Counted from the first letter of the stretch, positions 15,750 to 24,047 are shown. The stretch is 64,000 nt of DNA from an uncultured bacterium (GCA_949283255.1 CASDRS010000009.1:1-64000); one strand, 5' to 3'. Numbers and translations are program-made. The notes: a model not told the origin generated them from the letters alone.

Positions 15750-17735
15750 CTAAATTGTTGTAGACAAAGATGGTGCAATTGCAATGAAATGTCTAACCAA
15801 ATCTGCATCCCAAAGTTTGCCTGCGCCTTCTTGAAGAATTTCACAAGCTTTTTCTACTGACATTCCTTTTCTGTAAGGTCTGTCGCTTATTAATGCGTGA
15901 TAAGTGTCTGCAACAGCGACAATCCTTGCCGATAACGGTATCTCATCACCTTTTAAGTGCTCAGGGTAGCCGCTTCCGTCAATGTGTTCGTGGTGGTATT
16001 TTACAATAGGTATCAAGTGGCTCAGCGCTTCATTTGGCGCAAGAACTTTTTCAACACCGATAACAGGGTGTTGTTTCATAATTTCCCACTCTTCGCTTTC
16101 CAATTTGCCCGGTTTTCTTAGAACATTTTCAGGTATTCCAATTTTACCTACATCGTGTAAAAGTCCGCCGAGTGTAATTTTCTGGACTTCTTCTTCAGGA
16201 AGATTTATTGCTCTTGCAAGAGCTTCGGCATAACGAGATACACTTGTAGAGTGACCTTTTGTATATGGGTCTTTTGCATCTATTGCGCCTGCAAGTGATG
16301 TTACCAATTCTACAAGGTGGTTGTGCGAGATAACTTCTTCATTGTTAAATTTATGAACAAGTTCATCTTCAAAGTTTATTCCAAGCTGAGCATGGCGTTT
16401 TGCAACAACTTCAGCGAATGAATTGAGTGCGGCATCATCCCAGAAATTGAAATCTGATGAGCTTACGATAGCAGACATGCCTTCCTTATAGCCTCTTGCT
16501 CTCGATATATACATTGCTTGTTCAGCAAGGATAAGTAGTTTTTCTTGATCTTTTGTGTTGTCAGGGTATGTAGAAATACCTACAGAAACTTTTACCGGCC
16601 CTACATCATCTACAAAACAGCATGACAAGCAGTATGTAATATATTCTGCAAGATATTTTGCATCGTTTGTATTTGTGTTTGGCAAGATTACGGCGATTTC
16701 ATCTCCGCCATATCTGCCTGCTTTATCGTTTGAACGGATATTTTGTTTGATTTTTTCCGCAAGTAATTTGATTACTTCATCACCTTTGGCATGCCCTAAC
16801 TCTCTGTTTATTTTTGAGATGTTGTTTATGTCAAACATTACAATTGAAAGAGGGGTTGAAGTCTCTTCGCTAGTGTTGATTTCACTGGCCAAAACTTCTT
16901 GAAATCCTCTGTGATTGTATAATGTTGTTAGGGTGTCAGTGTTTGCGTATTTGTTAGTTTTTTCCCTCAAATCTATGTTTTGCATAAATATTGCAGCATA
17001 GTTTGCAATAAAGGATAACAAACCGATATTATAATCTTCGTCTTCTTTACCTAATGCCATTATTCCGACAGTTTGCCCAAGTGATACCAGTGGCAATAAT
17101 ATTGTCGGAGTGTTTTTCAGATATGGTATATTTAAGAACTTATTATCCTTTTGCATTACGGCAGAAGAATTTGAAAAGCACTCTATAACAGGATTGTCTG
17201 TTTCTGATAAAAATATTTTTGAAGAATAAGTGCTTCCCATTGTGTTTGTCAGTTTCAGATTTATGCATTTCGATTTTTCGTGGTATGTTCCAAATGCCGT
17301 GAAACAAGAATGCAATTTCTCGGTAAATACTCCGTGAATGGCTGAGAATAATTCATTCAGAGTTTTTTTATTCTGCAAAGATGTGTTCAAATCTTTCACC
17401 ACTTCAGAATAGTCTATAACCTTTCTCTTTGCGGTTAAAGAGTTGTTTAAATATCCTCCGTACATTTTATTAGAGGATTTTACCGTGTTAATCTGATTTA
17501 TCCGAGCAACAATTTCTCTGTTCTTTTTAAGCGGATTTTCGACAGGTGCTGCATCTTTAGCAGGTGCATTTATTTTGGTAACTTTTTTAGTAGTACTGCT
17601 CTTACTTCTCGTTGTTTTTTTTGCAACAGGCGGAGTATTTTTGGCAACAGGATTTGTTACCGTACTGACCTTACGGCTGTTTTCAGGTTGTCCTGTTTCT
17701 AATTGAGCGTTGTTTATGTCTAATTTATTTTCCAA
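15750..17735 (-). CDS. GAF-GGDEF-HD-GYP cyclic-di-GMP turnover protein
   Basis: This 661-residue protein is built as follows. Residues 1-100 are a Lys/Thr/Pro-rich low-complexity region. A GAF-like sensor domain spans about 110-245. A GGDEF domain spans about 255-420 with RYGGDEIAVIL, keeping the catalytic GGDE. An HD-GYP domain spans about 475-650 with HDVGKIG and HHEHIDGSGYP. Both enzymatic motifs look intact, so it could make and degrade cyclic di-GMP, the GAF domain tipping the balance. No membrane segment is seen. The first codon is TTG with an AGGTAG Shine-Dalgarno. It stands alone. Confidence 0.9.
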   Translation of the reverse strand: MENKLDINNAQLETGQPENSRKVSTVTNPVAKNTPPVAKKTTRSKSSTTKKVTKINAPAKDAAPVENPLKKNREIVARINQINTVKSSNKMYGGYLNNSLTAKRKVIDYSEVVKDLNTSLQNKKTLNELFSAIHGVFTEKLHSCFTAFGTYHEKSKCINLKLTNTMGSTYSSKIFLSETDNPVIECFSNSSAVMQKDNKFLNIPYLKNTPTILLPLVSLGQTVGIMALGKEDEDYNIGLLSFIANYAAIFMQNIDLREKTNKYANTDTLTTLYNHRGFQEVLASEINTSEETSTPLSIVMFDINNISKINRELGHAKGDEVIKLLAEKIKQNIRSNDKAGRYGGDEIAVILPNTNTNDAKYLAEYITYCLSCCFVDDVGPVKVSVGISTYPDNTKDQEKLLILAEQAMYISRARGYKEGMSAIVSSSDFNFWDDAALNSFAEVVAKRHAQLGINFEDELVHKFNNEEVISHNHLVELVTSLAGAIDAKDPYTKGHSTSVSRYAEALARAINLPEEEVQKITLGGLLHDVGKIGIPENVLRKPGKLESEEWEIMKQHPVIGVEKVLAPNEALSHLIPIVKYHHEHIDGSGYPEHLKGDEIPLSARIVAVADTYHALISDRPYRKGMSVEKACEILQEGAGKLWDADLVRHFIAIAPSLSTTI

Positions 17736-17898
17736 ATTCTACCTGCCTGACACATTTTTAAAACTCGTGAAACTTTTAAGTTGTCAAAATTTCTATCAAT
17801 TTTAACATTCCTTAAAACATTTTACTCTTTCACTAACATTTTACAATCCGCCATTTAGATGGCAATTAATGTAAACATAACCTTTTTGAATTTCTTAC

Positions 17899-17914
17899 TA
17901 CTACAATTGTAGTA
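17899..17914. promoter_or_regulatory. Perfect 16 bp palindrome, possible operator
   Basis: TACTACAATTGTAGTA is its own reverse complement and lies in the gap between the GGDEF gene and the zinc-ribbon gene, about 95 bp ahead of the latter and 165 bp ahead of the former. It could bind a dimeric regulator. The rest of 17736-17972 is AT-rich spacer with a TTGACA on the minus strand at 17782-17787. Confidence 0.4.
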
Positions 17915-17972
17915 TAAATCATTTTTTATATTATTTTAACCCCAAATAGCGATATTTTTACATAAGTTAATC

Positions 17973-18001
17973 TTGAAAAATGCAGAAAAATATATTAAAA
18001 T
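17973..18001 (+). promoter_or_regulatory. Promoter giving a leaderless zinc-ribbon mRNA
   Basis: TTGAAA (17973-17978), 17 bases, then TAAAAT (17996-18001). The -10 ends 6 nt before the ATG at 18008, so transcription should start at the start codon. Confidence 0.65.
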
Positions 18002-18007
18002 GTATAT

Positions 18008-18199
18008 ATGTACAGATGCAAAGTATGTAAAAAGATTTACCCGAATAAAGTTCAATATTGCGATTGCGGAAACGACGAGTTTGAACAAATTGTTCAGCAA
18101 GTATCTTCAACAAGAAAAAGTTTTGATAAAAGGAACTTTTTATCTTGGGTGATTTTTTCACTTTGTATAATAGCTGCGGTCTTGGTTTGGTTTATTTAA
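18008..18199 (+). CDS. Small zinc-ribbon membrane protein
   Basis: A 63-residue protein. The N-terminal YRCKVCKKIY and YCDCGNDEFE form a four-Cys zinc ribbon. A linker follows, then one C-terminal membrane helix (about residues 44-62). It is a tail-anchored zinc-ribbon protein of unknown role. There is no Shine-Dalgarno; a sigma-70 promoter is placed for a leaderless message. The antisense frame over the same bases is low-complexity and rejected. Confidence 0.75.
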   Translation: MYRCKVCKKIYPNKVQYCDCGNDEFEQIVQQVSSTRKSFDKRNFLSWVIFSLCIIAAVLVWFI

Positions 18200-18282
18200 T
18201 TTTGTAACAAAAAGTCGAAAATTCTAAAGTTTTTATACAAGTTTTCCGTATTGAAACTTGTGAGGTTTATAAGGAGATACGT

Positions 18283-18447
18283 ATGAAATATGAAGAATTA
18301 ATTACAGAAAACAAAAAGGAAGTTAATTACGAAACATTGCAGAATGAATTAAGTGCTGTTGAAGCATTTATTGATAAATGCCTAAAATTCGTATGCGAAT
18401 GCACCGGTTCGGTTGCAGAGCGTGATTATAATGTAACATCTCTATAG
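18283..18447 (+). CDS. Small 54-residue hypothetical protein with CxxxxCxC
   Basis: A short frame starts at ATG 18283 after a strong AAGGAG (18271-18276) and ends at TAG 18447. It encodes MKYEELITENKKEVNYE, then a helix LQNELSAVEAFIDKC, then KFVCECTGSVAERD. Three close cysteines (residues 33, 38 and 40) could bind a metal. The strong Shine-Dalgarno with correct spacing and the ordinary codon use support a real gene. It was not recognised. Confidence 0.6.
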   Translation: MKYEELITENKKEVNYETLQNELSAVEAFIDKCLKFVCECTGSVAERDYNVTSL

Positions 18448-18504
18448 ATTGTATAATACTATTATTTAATTGTAAGAAGTTTTCCGTGCTATTATGTTTT
18501 TAGC

Positions 18505-19353
18505 ATGGAAAACTTTTTGCTTAGTATAAGAAAATTTATTTTATCCAAAATTCTTGGAAGAAAATATTATCGAGTTGGCAAATGCAAGGCTTGCGGCAAG
18601 TGTTGCACTAAGATTTATGTAAAACATTTTAAGCACGTTATAAAAGATGAAGAAGAGTTTAAAAAATTACAGTATTTGCATAGGTTCTATACGTATTTGA
18701 AAGTAATCGATAAGGATGAAACAGGGTTGGTATTTGAATGTACTAATCTGGATCCGGTTACACACAAATGTAAAATCCATAAGACTCGTCCGGGAATTTG
18801 CCGCAGATATCCGCAAGAAGAATTATTTTCTATGGGAGGAGCTTTGTCTGAGGATTGCGGGTATAAAATGCTTCCTATTGTTCCTTTTGAGAAAGTTCTA
18901 AAGAAATTAGCAAAGAAAAAGTCTTTGATCATATTTATTGCCGCTCTTGGACTGTCAATTGCAGGTGTAAGAGCGGAAAACGGTTTTTCTGATAAATTTA
19001 TTGAGAAATTCAGGACTTGTTCTATATATGCTGAAACTAATGATTTGAATAATCAGGGGACTGTATTTCACGATTTGAAATTTATCTTCAAAGATTACGA
19101 TAATAAATGTAATTATTCGCAAATTATTACTACGTCTTACGGGTCACTAAAAGTAAATTGCAGATTTAACGACGAGCAGGTTTTTAATCTATACAATACT
19201 ATGGTTGTTTTTAACAAAAAATATGTGTACGATCCAACTGCTGAAAAGCTTTGGAATTCTTATGTTAATAATCCTTCCGTGTGTAAAATGACATCAGACC
19301 CAGTTGTTTTTGAATCTTCTCCTCTTCCAAAGCGTTATTTGCCATGGAATTAA
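18505..19353 (+). CDS. YkgJ-type Cys cluster domain fused to a membrane/secreted domain
   Basis: The first half (about residues 1-140 of 282) is a YkgJ/CxxCxxCC zinc- or iron-chelating domain: CKACGKCCTKIY near 31, then HKCKIHKTRPGICRRYP near 87. At residues about 144-168 comes KKKSLIIFIAALGLSIAGVRAE, which looks like a signal peptide or membrane anchor. A 115-residue domain with four cysteines follows and ends KRYLPWN. YkgJ proteins normally stop before this point, so this looks like a fusion of a cytoplasmic and an exported protein. No Shine-Dalgarno is obvious; a TATTAT lies 9 nt upstream. Confidence 0.75.
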   Translation: MENFLLSIRKFILSKILGRKYYRVGKCKACGKCCTKIYVKHFKHVIKDEEEFKKLQYLHRFYTYLKVIDKDETGLVFECTNLDPVTHKCKIHKTRPGICRRYPQEELFSMGGALSEDCGYKMLPIVPFEKVLKKLAKKKSLIIFIAALGLSIAGVRAENGFSDKFIEKFRTCSIYAETNDLNNQGTVFHDLKFIFKDYDNKCNYSQIITTSYGSLKVNCRFNDEQVFNLYNTMVVFNKKYVYDPTAEKLWNSYVNNPSVCKMTSDPVVFESSPLPKRYLPWN

Positions 19354-19551
19354 TATTGCGCGAAATTTTTTGCAAAAAATAGGTCTGTTTGTTTTAGTGT
19401 AAAGTTTTGTAAATGTTCGGAACGTATTAGGCAAATATTTATATTCAGGGGTATTTGTACAAGTGGAAATTCTGAAATTAATTAAGCATACTAAATATAA
19501 ACGAACATATAACCATAACAATACTATAACATAACCAAAATAACCAACCTT

Positions 19552-19587
19552 GACCTCTTGATAACAAAAATAAAGAGGTCTTTTTTT
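19552..19587 (+). terminator. Terminator after the YkgJ-fusion gene
   Basis: GACCTCTT and AAGAGGTC pair across a 13 nt loop and are followed by seven T. The rest of 19354-19551 shows nothing but AT-rich spacer. Confidence 0.75.
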
Positions 19588-19653
19588 GCGTTTATAAATT
19601 CATGTAGCAAAAAAAAATTTTTTATGTTTTAAGATAGTCACAGGAGATAAAAT

Positions 19654-20199
19654 ATGCAAGTAAGTTTTACAGGTTTTAAAAATGCGTCGTCATTGAAGTT
19701 AGTGGATCCTAGGAATGGAGATACTGCTATTGGTATAAATGTCCAGCTTACAGATGACAGCTATGGAAAAGAATTAAGTGAGTTTAAGGATGTTTTAAAA
19801 AAGAATGAAAATACAAAAATTTATAGAAATCCTATAAATTCATCATTCTTAAATGTTGCAGCACTCATAGCAACAGATGGCAACGAAAGACAAAGTATAT
19901 TGGTATTGAATGGTAAGCCGTTAAATCCTAGTGACGAAACTTTGGGGTTGTATTCGTTTATTGCTAAATTAACAAGAGAACTCGTATCAACAAAACCAGA
20001 AAAGTTTGTAGTGAACAGGGATTTTCTAGACAGTGAAGATTTACGTTATGGCTTGATAGTAGGGCAAGATATGAAGGCGTTTTGTGGTGATAAGTACGAT
20101 GAAGTAGTTTCCCGTATTCACGATCCGGCGCAAGTTAAAATCGGTGCAAAAGTGGTTAACGACACTGTGCAAGATGTAATGGTGGATTATTTAGCATAA
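19654..20199 (+). CDS. Hypothetical protein with N-terminal F-x-G signature
   Basis: This 181-residue protein was not recognised. It starts MQVSFTGFKNASSLKL, the clearest case here of the hydrophobic-x-F-x-G signature also seen near the N terminus of proteins at 249, 29210, 52051 and 52540. There is no signal peptide or membrane helix. The body is mixed alpha/beta with ILVLNGKPL near residue 89 and YGLIVGQDM near 133. The start has a CAGGAG Shine-Dalgarno. It stands alone with its own terminator. Confidence 0.75.
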   Translation: MQVSFTGFKNASSLKLVDPRNGDTAIGINVQLTDDSYGKELSEFKDVLKKNENTKIYRNPINSSFLNVAALIATDGNERQSILVLNGKPLNPSDETLGLYSFIAKLTRELVSTKPEKFVVNRDFLDSEDLRYGLIVGQDMKAFCGDKYDEVVSRIHDPAQVKIGAKVVNDTVQDVMVDYLA

Positions 20200-20233
20200 A
20201 GGCTTAATTTACACTTAAAATTTTTATTAAAAT

Positions 20234-20258
20234 CTCCTCCGTTTGGAGGAGTATTTTT
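20234..20258 (+). terminator. Terminator of the 19654 gene
   Basis: CTCCTCC-GTTT-GGAGGAG forms a 7 bp stem followed by TATTTTTT. Confidence 0.8.
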
Positions 20259-20313
20259 TGTTTGTTATAGTTTAAGTTTAGAGTATAAATAAGCTTGTAC
20301 ATTGAAGGCAGAA

Positions 20314-20405
20314 AACTTAGATGGCATGCTAAGTTAACATAGTATTAATAAATATTACTAAAGTTTAAGAAATGTAAAAACGCTCGAAAGCATGGTTAAA
20401 CCATG
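20314..20405. other. Structured intergenic stretch upstream of yggS
   Basis: AACTTAG and CTAAGTT (20314-20335) form a 7 bp hairpin with an 8 nt loop. Further on, CATGGTTAAACCATG (20391-20405) is a 7 bp inverted repeat around one base. Both lie upstream of the yggS promoter and in no gene, so they could be operators or part of a small RNA. A G-rich run (TTTTGGGGG) follows. Confidence 0.4.
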
Positions 20406-20453
20406 GTTTTGGGGGTAAGGTGGTAGGGATAATAAGTGTAAAAAATAAAATAG

Positions 20454-20482
20454 TTGTCCATATCAGCCATATAAGATAAAAT
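20454..20482 (+). promoter_or_regulatory. Sigma-70 promoter of yggS
   Basis: TTGTCC (20454-20459), 17 bases, then TAAAAT (20477-20482). The message would start near 20489 inside a hairpin formed by TATACTCA (20488-20495) and TGGGTATA (20501-20508), leaving the AGGGGT Shine-Dalgarno free. Confidence 0.6.
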
Positions 20483-20531
20483 TAATATATACTCAAATTT
20501 TGGGTATATTCTTGTAGGGGTAAGATTATTT

Positions 20532-21194
20532 ATGCAGAGTAGAATTAAGGAAAATCTTTTACGAATACAGGAAGAAATCGCACCTTGTAAACCAAATATA
20601 ATCGCTGTAACAAAGTATTTTGACGAAAATGCAATGATAGCAGCTTATGATGCAGGTCTTAGGGATTTTGGGGAATCCAGAGTGATCGAGGCAAGTGAAA
20701 AAATTAGTCGTTTGCCTGAAGTTATCAGAAAAAATTCAAAATTCCACTTTATAGGTCATTTGCAGAGTAATAAAGTAAGAAAGGCTATGGAGCATTTCGA
20801 TGTTATTCATTCTGTAGACACTTTAAAGCTTGCATCAAAGATTTCTGAAGTTGCTGTTGAGTTTGGAAAAGAACAAAGTATTTTGTTGCAATTGAATAAC
20901 GCGGGGGAAGTTCAAAAATCAGGATTTTCAAAGACGGAACTGTTTGACTCATTTGGTCAAATTAAAGATTTAAAGAATTTGAAAATTTTAGGGTTGATGA
21001 ATATGGCTCCGCTAGGCGCATCTGAGGATGTGTTGAGAACTTTGTTTGCAGAAGTTCGAAATGTTAGAGATGAACTTAACAGAGTTTTTGGTTGTTCAAT
21101 GAGCGAGTTATCCATGGGGATGAGTCAAGATTACAAAATCGCGGCGCAAGAAGGTGCAACGATGCTTCGAATAGGCAGAAAATTGTTTAGTTAG
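20532..21194 (+). CDS. YggS family pyridoxal-phosphate homeostasis protein
   Basis: A single-domain protein with the alanine-racemase N-terminal fold that holds PLP and keeps amino-acid and vitamin B6 pools balanced. The 220 residues include IIAVTKYF with the PLP lysine near residue 27, FGESRVIEA, FHFIGHLQSNKV near 76, HSVDTLKLA, and MSMGMSQDYKIAAQEG near 197. The length is usual. sepF starts about 50 nt later, a pairing common in Cyanobacteria and Firmicutes. Confidence 0.93.
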   Translation: MQSRIKENLLRIQEEIAPCKPNIIAVTKYFDENAMIAAYDAGLRDFGESRVIEASEKISRLPEVIRKNSKFHFIGHLQSNKVRKAMEHFDVIHSVDTLKLASKISEVAVEFGKEQSILLQLNNAGEVQKSGFSKTELFDSFGQIKDLKNLKILGLMNMAPLGASEDVLRTLFAEVRNVRDELNRVFGCSMSELSMGMSQDYKIAAQEGATMLRIGRKLFS

Positions 21195-21244
21195 TAGTAG
21201 TTAGTTATTAAAGTAAAATTAAATAAAAGGACGGAGGAAATACG

Positions 21245-21748
21245 GTGGCAGCAGTTACAGACAAAATCAGATCGGTTGTAGATTTTTTGGTTAAAGGTTT
21301 TGAGCCTAAAGAAACTATATTTGATGAAATGGGTGAAGAGATTGTAGATGATGATTATGAAGTTGAAGATAATTTGGCTTTAGATCCTGCATATTCTTAT
21401 CAGCCAAAACAAGAAAAAACAAGTGAATTAAAAGTTGTAAATCATCCTAACTACAGAGGATATGAAGTTTTGGTTATGGAACCTCGTTCTTTTGATGATG
21501 CTGCTCAAATCGTACAACACTTGAAAGATAGAAAAACTGTTGTTCTTAATCTTCATTTATTAGATAAAGAACAATCACAAAGAACAATAGATTTCGTTTG
21601 CGGTGCTGCCCACGCGCTTAACGGAAAACCTCAAAAGGTTGGAGATTTAGTTTTTGTATTTACCCCAAGTAATGTAACTTTATCAGTTGATATGAATCAA
21701 ACTCAAACTAAGTTTAGTGATTCATTGTGGAGAGCTCCTTTACAATAA
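21245..21748 (+). CDS. sepF: Cell division protein SepF
   Basis: SepF binds FtsZ bundles and anchors them to the membrane. The 167-residue protein has an N-terminal helix (AVTDKIRSVVDFLVKGF), an acidic linker to about residue 65, then the SepF core: NHPNYRGYEVLVMEPRSFDDA, VVLNLHLLD and RTIDFVCGAAHALNG. The C-terminal FVFTPSNV is typical. The start is GTG after GGAGG. It lies between yggS and nadK, with ftsZ next, which fits a division role. Confidence 0.93.
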   Translation: MAAVTDKIRSVVDFLVKGFEPKETIFDEMGEEIVDDDYEVEDNLALDPAYSYQPKQEKTSELKVVNHPNYRGYEVLVMEPRSFDDAAQIVQHLKDRKTVVLNLHLLDKEQSQRTIDFVCGAAHALNGKPQKVGDLVFVFTPSNVTLSVDMNQTQTKFSDSLWRAPLQ

Positions 21749-21783
21749 TCACGCTTGAGAGTAAGAAGAGAGGATAGTTTAAT

Positions 21784-21809
21784 AAAGCCGGTGAAAGCCG
21801 GCTTTTTGT
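21784..21809 (+). terminator. Terminator of sepF
   Basis: AAAGCCGG-TGAAAG-CCGGCTTT followed by TTG forms an 8 bp stem. The nadK promoter begins just after it. Confidence 0.75.
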
Positions 21810-21812
21810 TTC

Positions 21813-21841
21813 TTGCATAAAGATTGGAGTCGTGGTATTTT
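21813..21841 (+). promoter_or_regulatory. Promoter giving a near-leaderless nadK mRNA
   Basis: TTGCAT (21813-21818), 17 bases, then TATTTT (21836-21841) with an upstream TGG extension. The -10 ends 7 nt before the nadK ATG. Confidence 0.55.
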
Positions 21842-21848
21842 ACATTGT

Positions 21849-22652
21849 ATGAAAAATAAGAAGTTTGGAATTTGTTACAATCCTCAGATAGATAGGGCCT
21901 CTGAAGTGGGCTGTATGTTAGGAAGTCAGCTTGCAAGTTACGGGGCTGAATTTGAGACTGTAAATATAGATAATTTTAACCCGAATTTTGATTTTGTATT
22001 TGTTGTAGGCGGTGACGGTACGATATTGAAAGCTGCCAGATTTTATGCGAAATTCGGAACTCCTATTTTTGGGGTTAACTTAGGGCGTTTGGGTTTTTTA
22101 TCTCAGACATCCGTAAATAGGCTTGGAGATGCGGTTGCAAAGATTATGTCCGGAGATTATGTTGTAGAAGACAGGGTAATGCTTGAATCAGGCGGTTCTG
22201 TAGCGTTAAATGATATTGTAATAAAAGGTTCTTCTACCGGCAGAACTTCAAGATTTTCTTTAAAAATAAATGACAGGCCTGTATGTGATTATTTGGCGGA
22301 TGGAATAATTGTCGCAACACCTACTGGTTCTACGGCTTACGGCTTATCAGCAGGTGGGCCTGTAGTTACTCCTGGATTGAAAACTTTTGTTATTGTTCCT
22401 ATATGTCCGCATACTCTTACGGCTCGCCCGCTTGTTGTTCCTGATAGTGAAAAAATTGTGGTTTGTAGCTCTGAAAAAGATAGAAAATATGTTATATCAG
22501 CAGATGGTCAGGAATTTTATGAAGCAGCCTCAGTTATAGAAATAAAAAAATCCACTTATTGCGCAAAACTTGCTCTGCTGGACGATTTCGACTTTTATAC
22601 GATACTGAGAGATAAACTTCATTGGGGTGAATCTCCTGCATTTTGTTCCTAA
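21849..22652 (+). CDS. nadK: NAD kinase
   Basis: NadK makes NADP from NAD with ATP or polyphosphate. The 267 residues have the diagnostic VVGGDGTILKAARF near residue 50, NLGRLGFLS near 77, and VATPTGSTAYGLSAGGPV near 157. I chose the ATG at 21849 (MKNKKFGICYNP), because the longer frame from 21813 runs through the promoter. There is no Shine-Dalgarno, in keeping with a leaderless start. It sits between sepF and ftsZ. Confidence 0.93.
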   Translation: MKNKKFGICYNPQIDRASEVGCMLGSQLASYGAEFETVNIDNFNPNFDFVFVVGGDGTILKAARFYAKFGTPIFGVNLGRLGFLSQTSVNRLGDAVAKIMSGDYVVEDRVMLESGGSVALNDIVIKGSSTGRTSRFSLKINDRPVCDYLADGIIVATPTGSTAYGLSAGGPVVTPGLKTFVIVPICPHTLTARPLVVPDSEKIVVCSSEKDRKYVISADGQEFYEAASVIEIKKSTYCAKLALLDDFDFYTILRDKLHWGESPAFCS

Positions 22653-22693
22653 AATCAATATCTTAACTTTTGTTCATAATTGAGCTTAAATTA

Positions 22694-22722
22694 TTGTACA
22701 TTTTTTTTCTTTAAAATACTAT
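22694..22722 (+). promoter_or_regulatory. Sigma-70 promoter of ftsZ
   Basis: TTGTAC (22694-22699), 17 bases, then TACTAT (22717-22722). The 5' untranslated region would be about 80 nt and ends with an AGAGGT Shine-Dalgarno. Confidence 0.6.
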
Positions 22723-22807
22723 GTTATTATATTATTGATGAATTCTAATGTATATTAGGGTTGATGTATGGAGATCAAGTAATATTTAATATAAAGAGGT
22801 AAAACTA

Positions 22808-23989
22808 GTGGAAAATTTCGTATCAGATATCTTTGCGAAAAAAGATGAAACGGCAACAAGTCAGGCACCTGCCGCAAGATCAAGTGTTAACCCGACAAAA
22901 ATTAAAGTAGTTGGTGTTGGCGGTGGCGGCGGCAACGCAGTAAACAGAATGATTAAGTCAGGACTTTCAGGTGTAGAGTTCTGGTTGATGAATACAGACT
23001 TACAAGTGTTAGAGTATGGTCAGACAAAAAATAAGATCCAGTTAGGTGCTAAATCTACAGAAGGTCTTGGTGCCGGCGGTGATCCTTCAGTTGGTGAAAA
23101 GGCTGCTGAAGAAGCTCAACAAGAGATTACTGAAGCATTAGATGGTGCTGATATGGTATTTATAACAGCAGGTATGGGTGGTGGAACCGGTACAGGTGCA
23201 GCTCCTATCGTTGCTAAGATTGCTAAGGAATTGGGTATTTTAACAATTGCCGTTGTTACAAAGCCATTCTCTTGGGAAGGTCGTAAGAGACAAAATCAAG
23301 CTAACCAAGGGCTTGAAAAATTAAGAGAATCTGTTGATGCTGTTATCGTTGTTCCTAATGATAAATTGCTTCAAGTTGTAGACAGACAAGTTTCATTAAC
23401 AGAATCTTTCTTAATTGTTGATGAAGTTCTACTTCGTGGTGTTCAAGGTATTTCAGATATCATCACTATCCCTGGTATGATAAATGTAGACTTTGCTGAT
23501 GTTAAGAGCGTTATGCAGGGTTCAGGTTCTGCTTTGATGGGTATTGGTCGTGCTCAGGGTGAAGGCAGAGCTGTTAAAGCTGCTGAAATCGCTATTAATT
23601 CACAGTTGTTGGAATCTTCAATCAATGGTGCAACTGGTGTTATTGTTAATATTACAGGTGGTCCTGATATGACTTTACACGAAATTTCTGATGCTGCTAA
23701 TATTATTCACGATGCAGTTACAGAAGATGCTACTGTTATTATCGGTACTGCTGTTAACGAAAATATTCAAAACGAAATTAATGTTACGGTTATTGCTACC
23801 GGTTTTGAAGTTAAGAAAAATGTTGATATGCCAAAAACTGATGTTAAGCAGTTGAGCGCATCTGACTTCTTTGCCGGAACATTTACTTCTGCAACTCCTT
23901 CTAATCTTACAACTCCTAGAAGAAGTTCAATGCCGGAAGTTTCTTCAGGATTTTCTAATATCGAAATTCCTGATTTCTTAAAGAAGTAA
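22808..23989 (+). CDS. ftsZ: Cell division GTPase FtsZ
   Basis: FtsZ polymerises into the division ring. The 393-residue protein carries [15 protein letters not shown] near residue 35, the tubulin signature [10 protein letters not shown] near 124, and the T7 loop [11 protein letters not shown] near 225. A short linker then leads to the C-terminal peptide IEIPDFLKK, which binds partners such as SepF. The start is GTG with AGAGGT upstream. It ends in a strong terminator. No ftsA or ftsQ is adjacent, in keeping with SepF as the anchor. Confidence 0.97.
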   Translation: MENFVSDIFAKKDETATSQAPAARSSVNPTKIKVVGVGGGGGNAVNRMIKSGLSGVEFWLMNTDLQVLEYGQTKNKIQLGAKSTEGLGAGGDPSVGEKAAEEAQQEITEALDGADMVFITAGMGGGTGTGAAPIVAKIAKELGILTIAVVTKPFSWEGRKRQNQANQGLEKLRESVDAVIVVPNDKLLQVVDRQVSLTESFLIVDEVLLRGVQGISDIITIPGMINVDFADVKSVMQGSGSALMGIGRAQGEGRAVKAAEIAINSQLLESSINGATGVIVNITGGPDMTLHEISDAANIIHDAVTEDATVIIGTAVNENIQNEINVTVIATGFEVKKNVDMPKTDVKQLSASDFFAGTFTSATPSNLTTPRRSSMPEVSSGFSNIEIPDFLKK

Positions 23990-24014
23990 CAGGTAAGTGT
24001 TAGTGTAGTGTATA

Positions 24015-24047
24015 AAAGTCTCATCCAAAAAAGGATGAGACTTTTTA
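24015..24047 (+). terminator. Terminator of ftsZ
   Basis: AAAGTCTCATCC and GGATGAGACTTT form a 12 bp perfect stem around A6, followed by T. Confidence 0.88.

Noticed and set aside
17967-18161. Minus-strand frame of 64 residues
   Set aside because: The opposite strand has a four-Cys zinc ribbon with a membrane tail and a good promoter, so the minus frame is a shadow.
19294-19521. Minus-strand frame of 75 residues
   Set aside because: It overlaps the end of the YkgJ-fusion gene and AT-rich spacer, with no ribosome site or domain.
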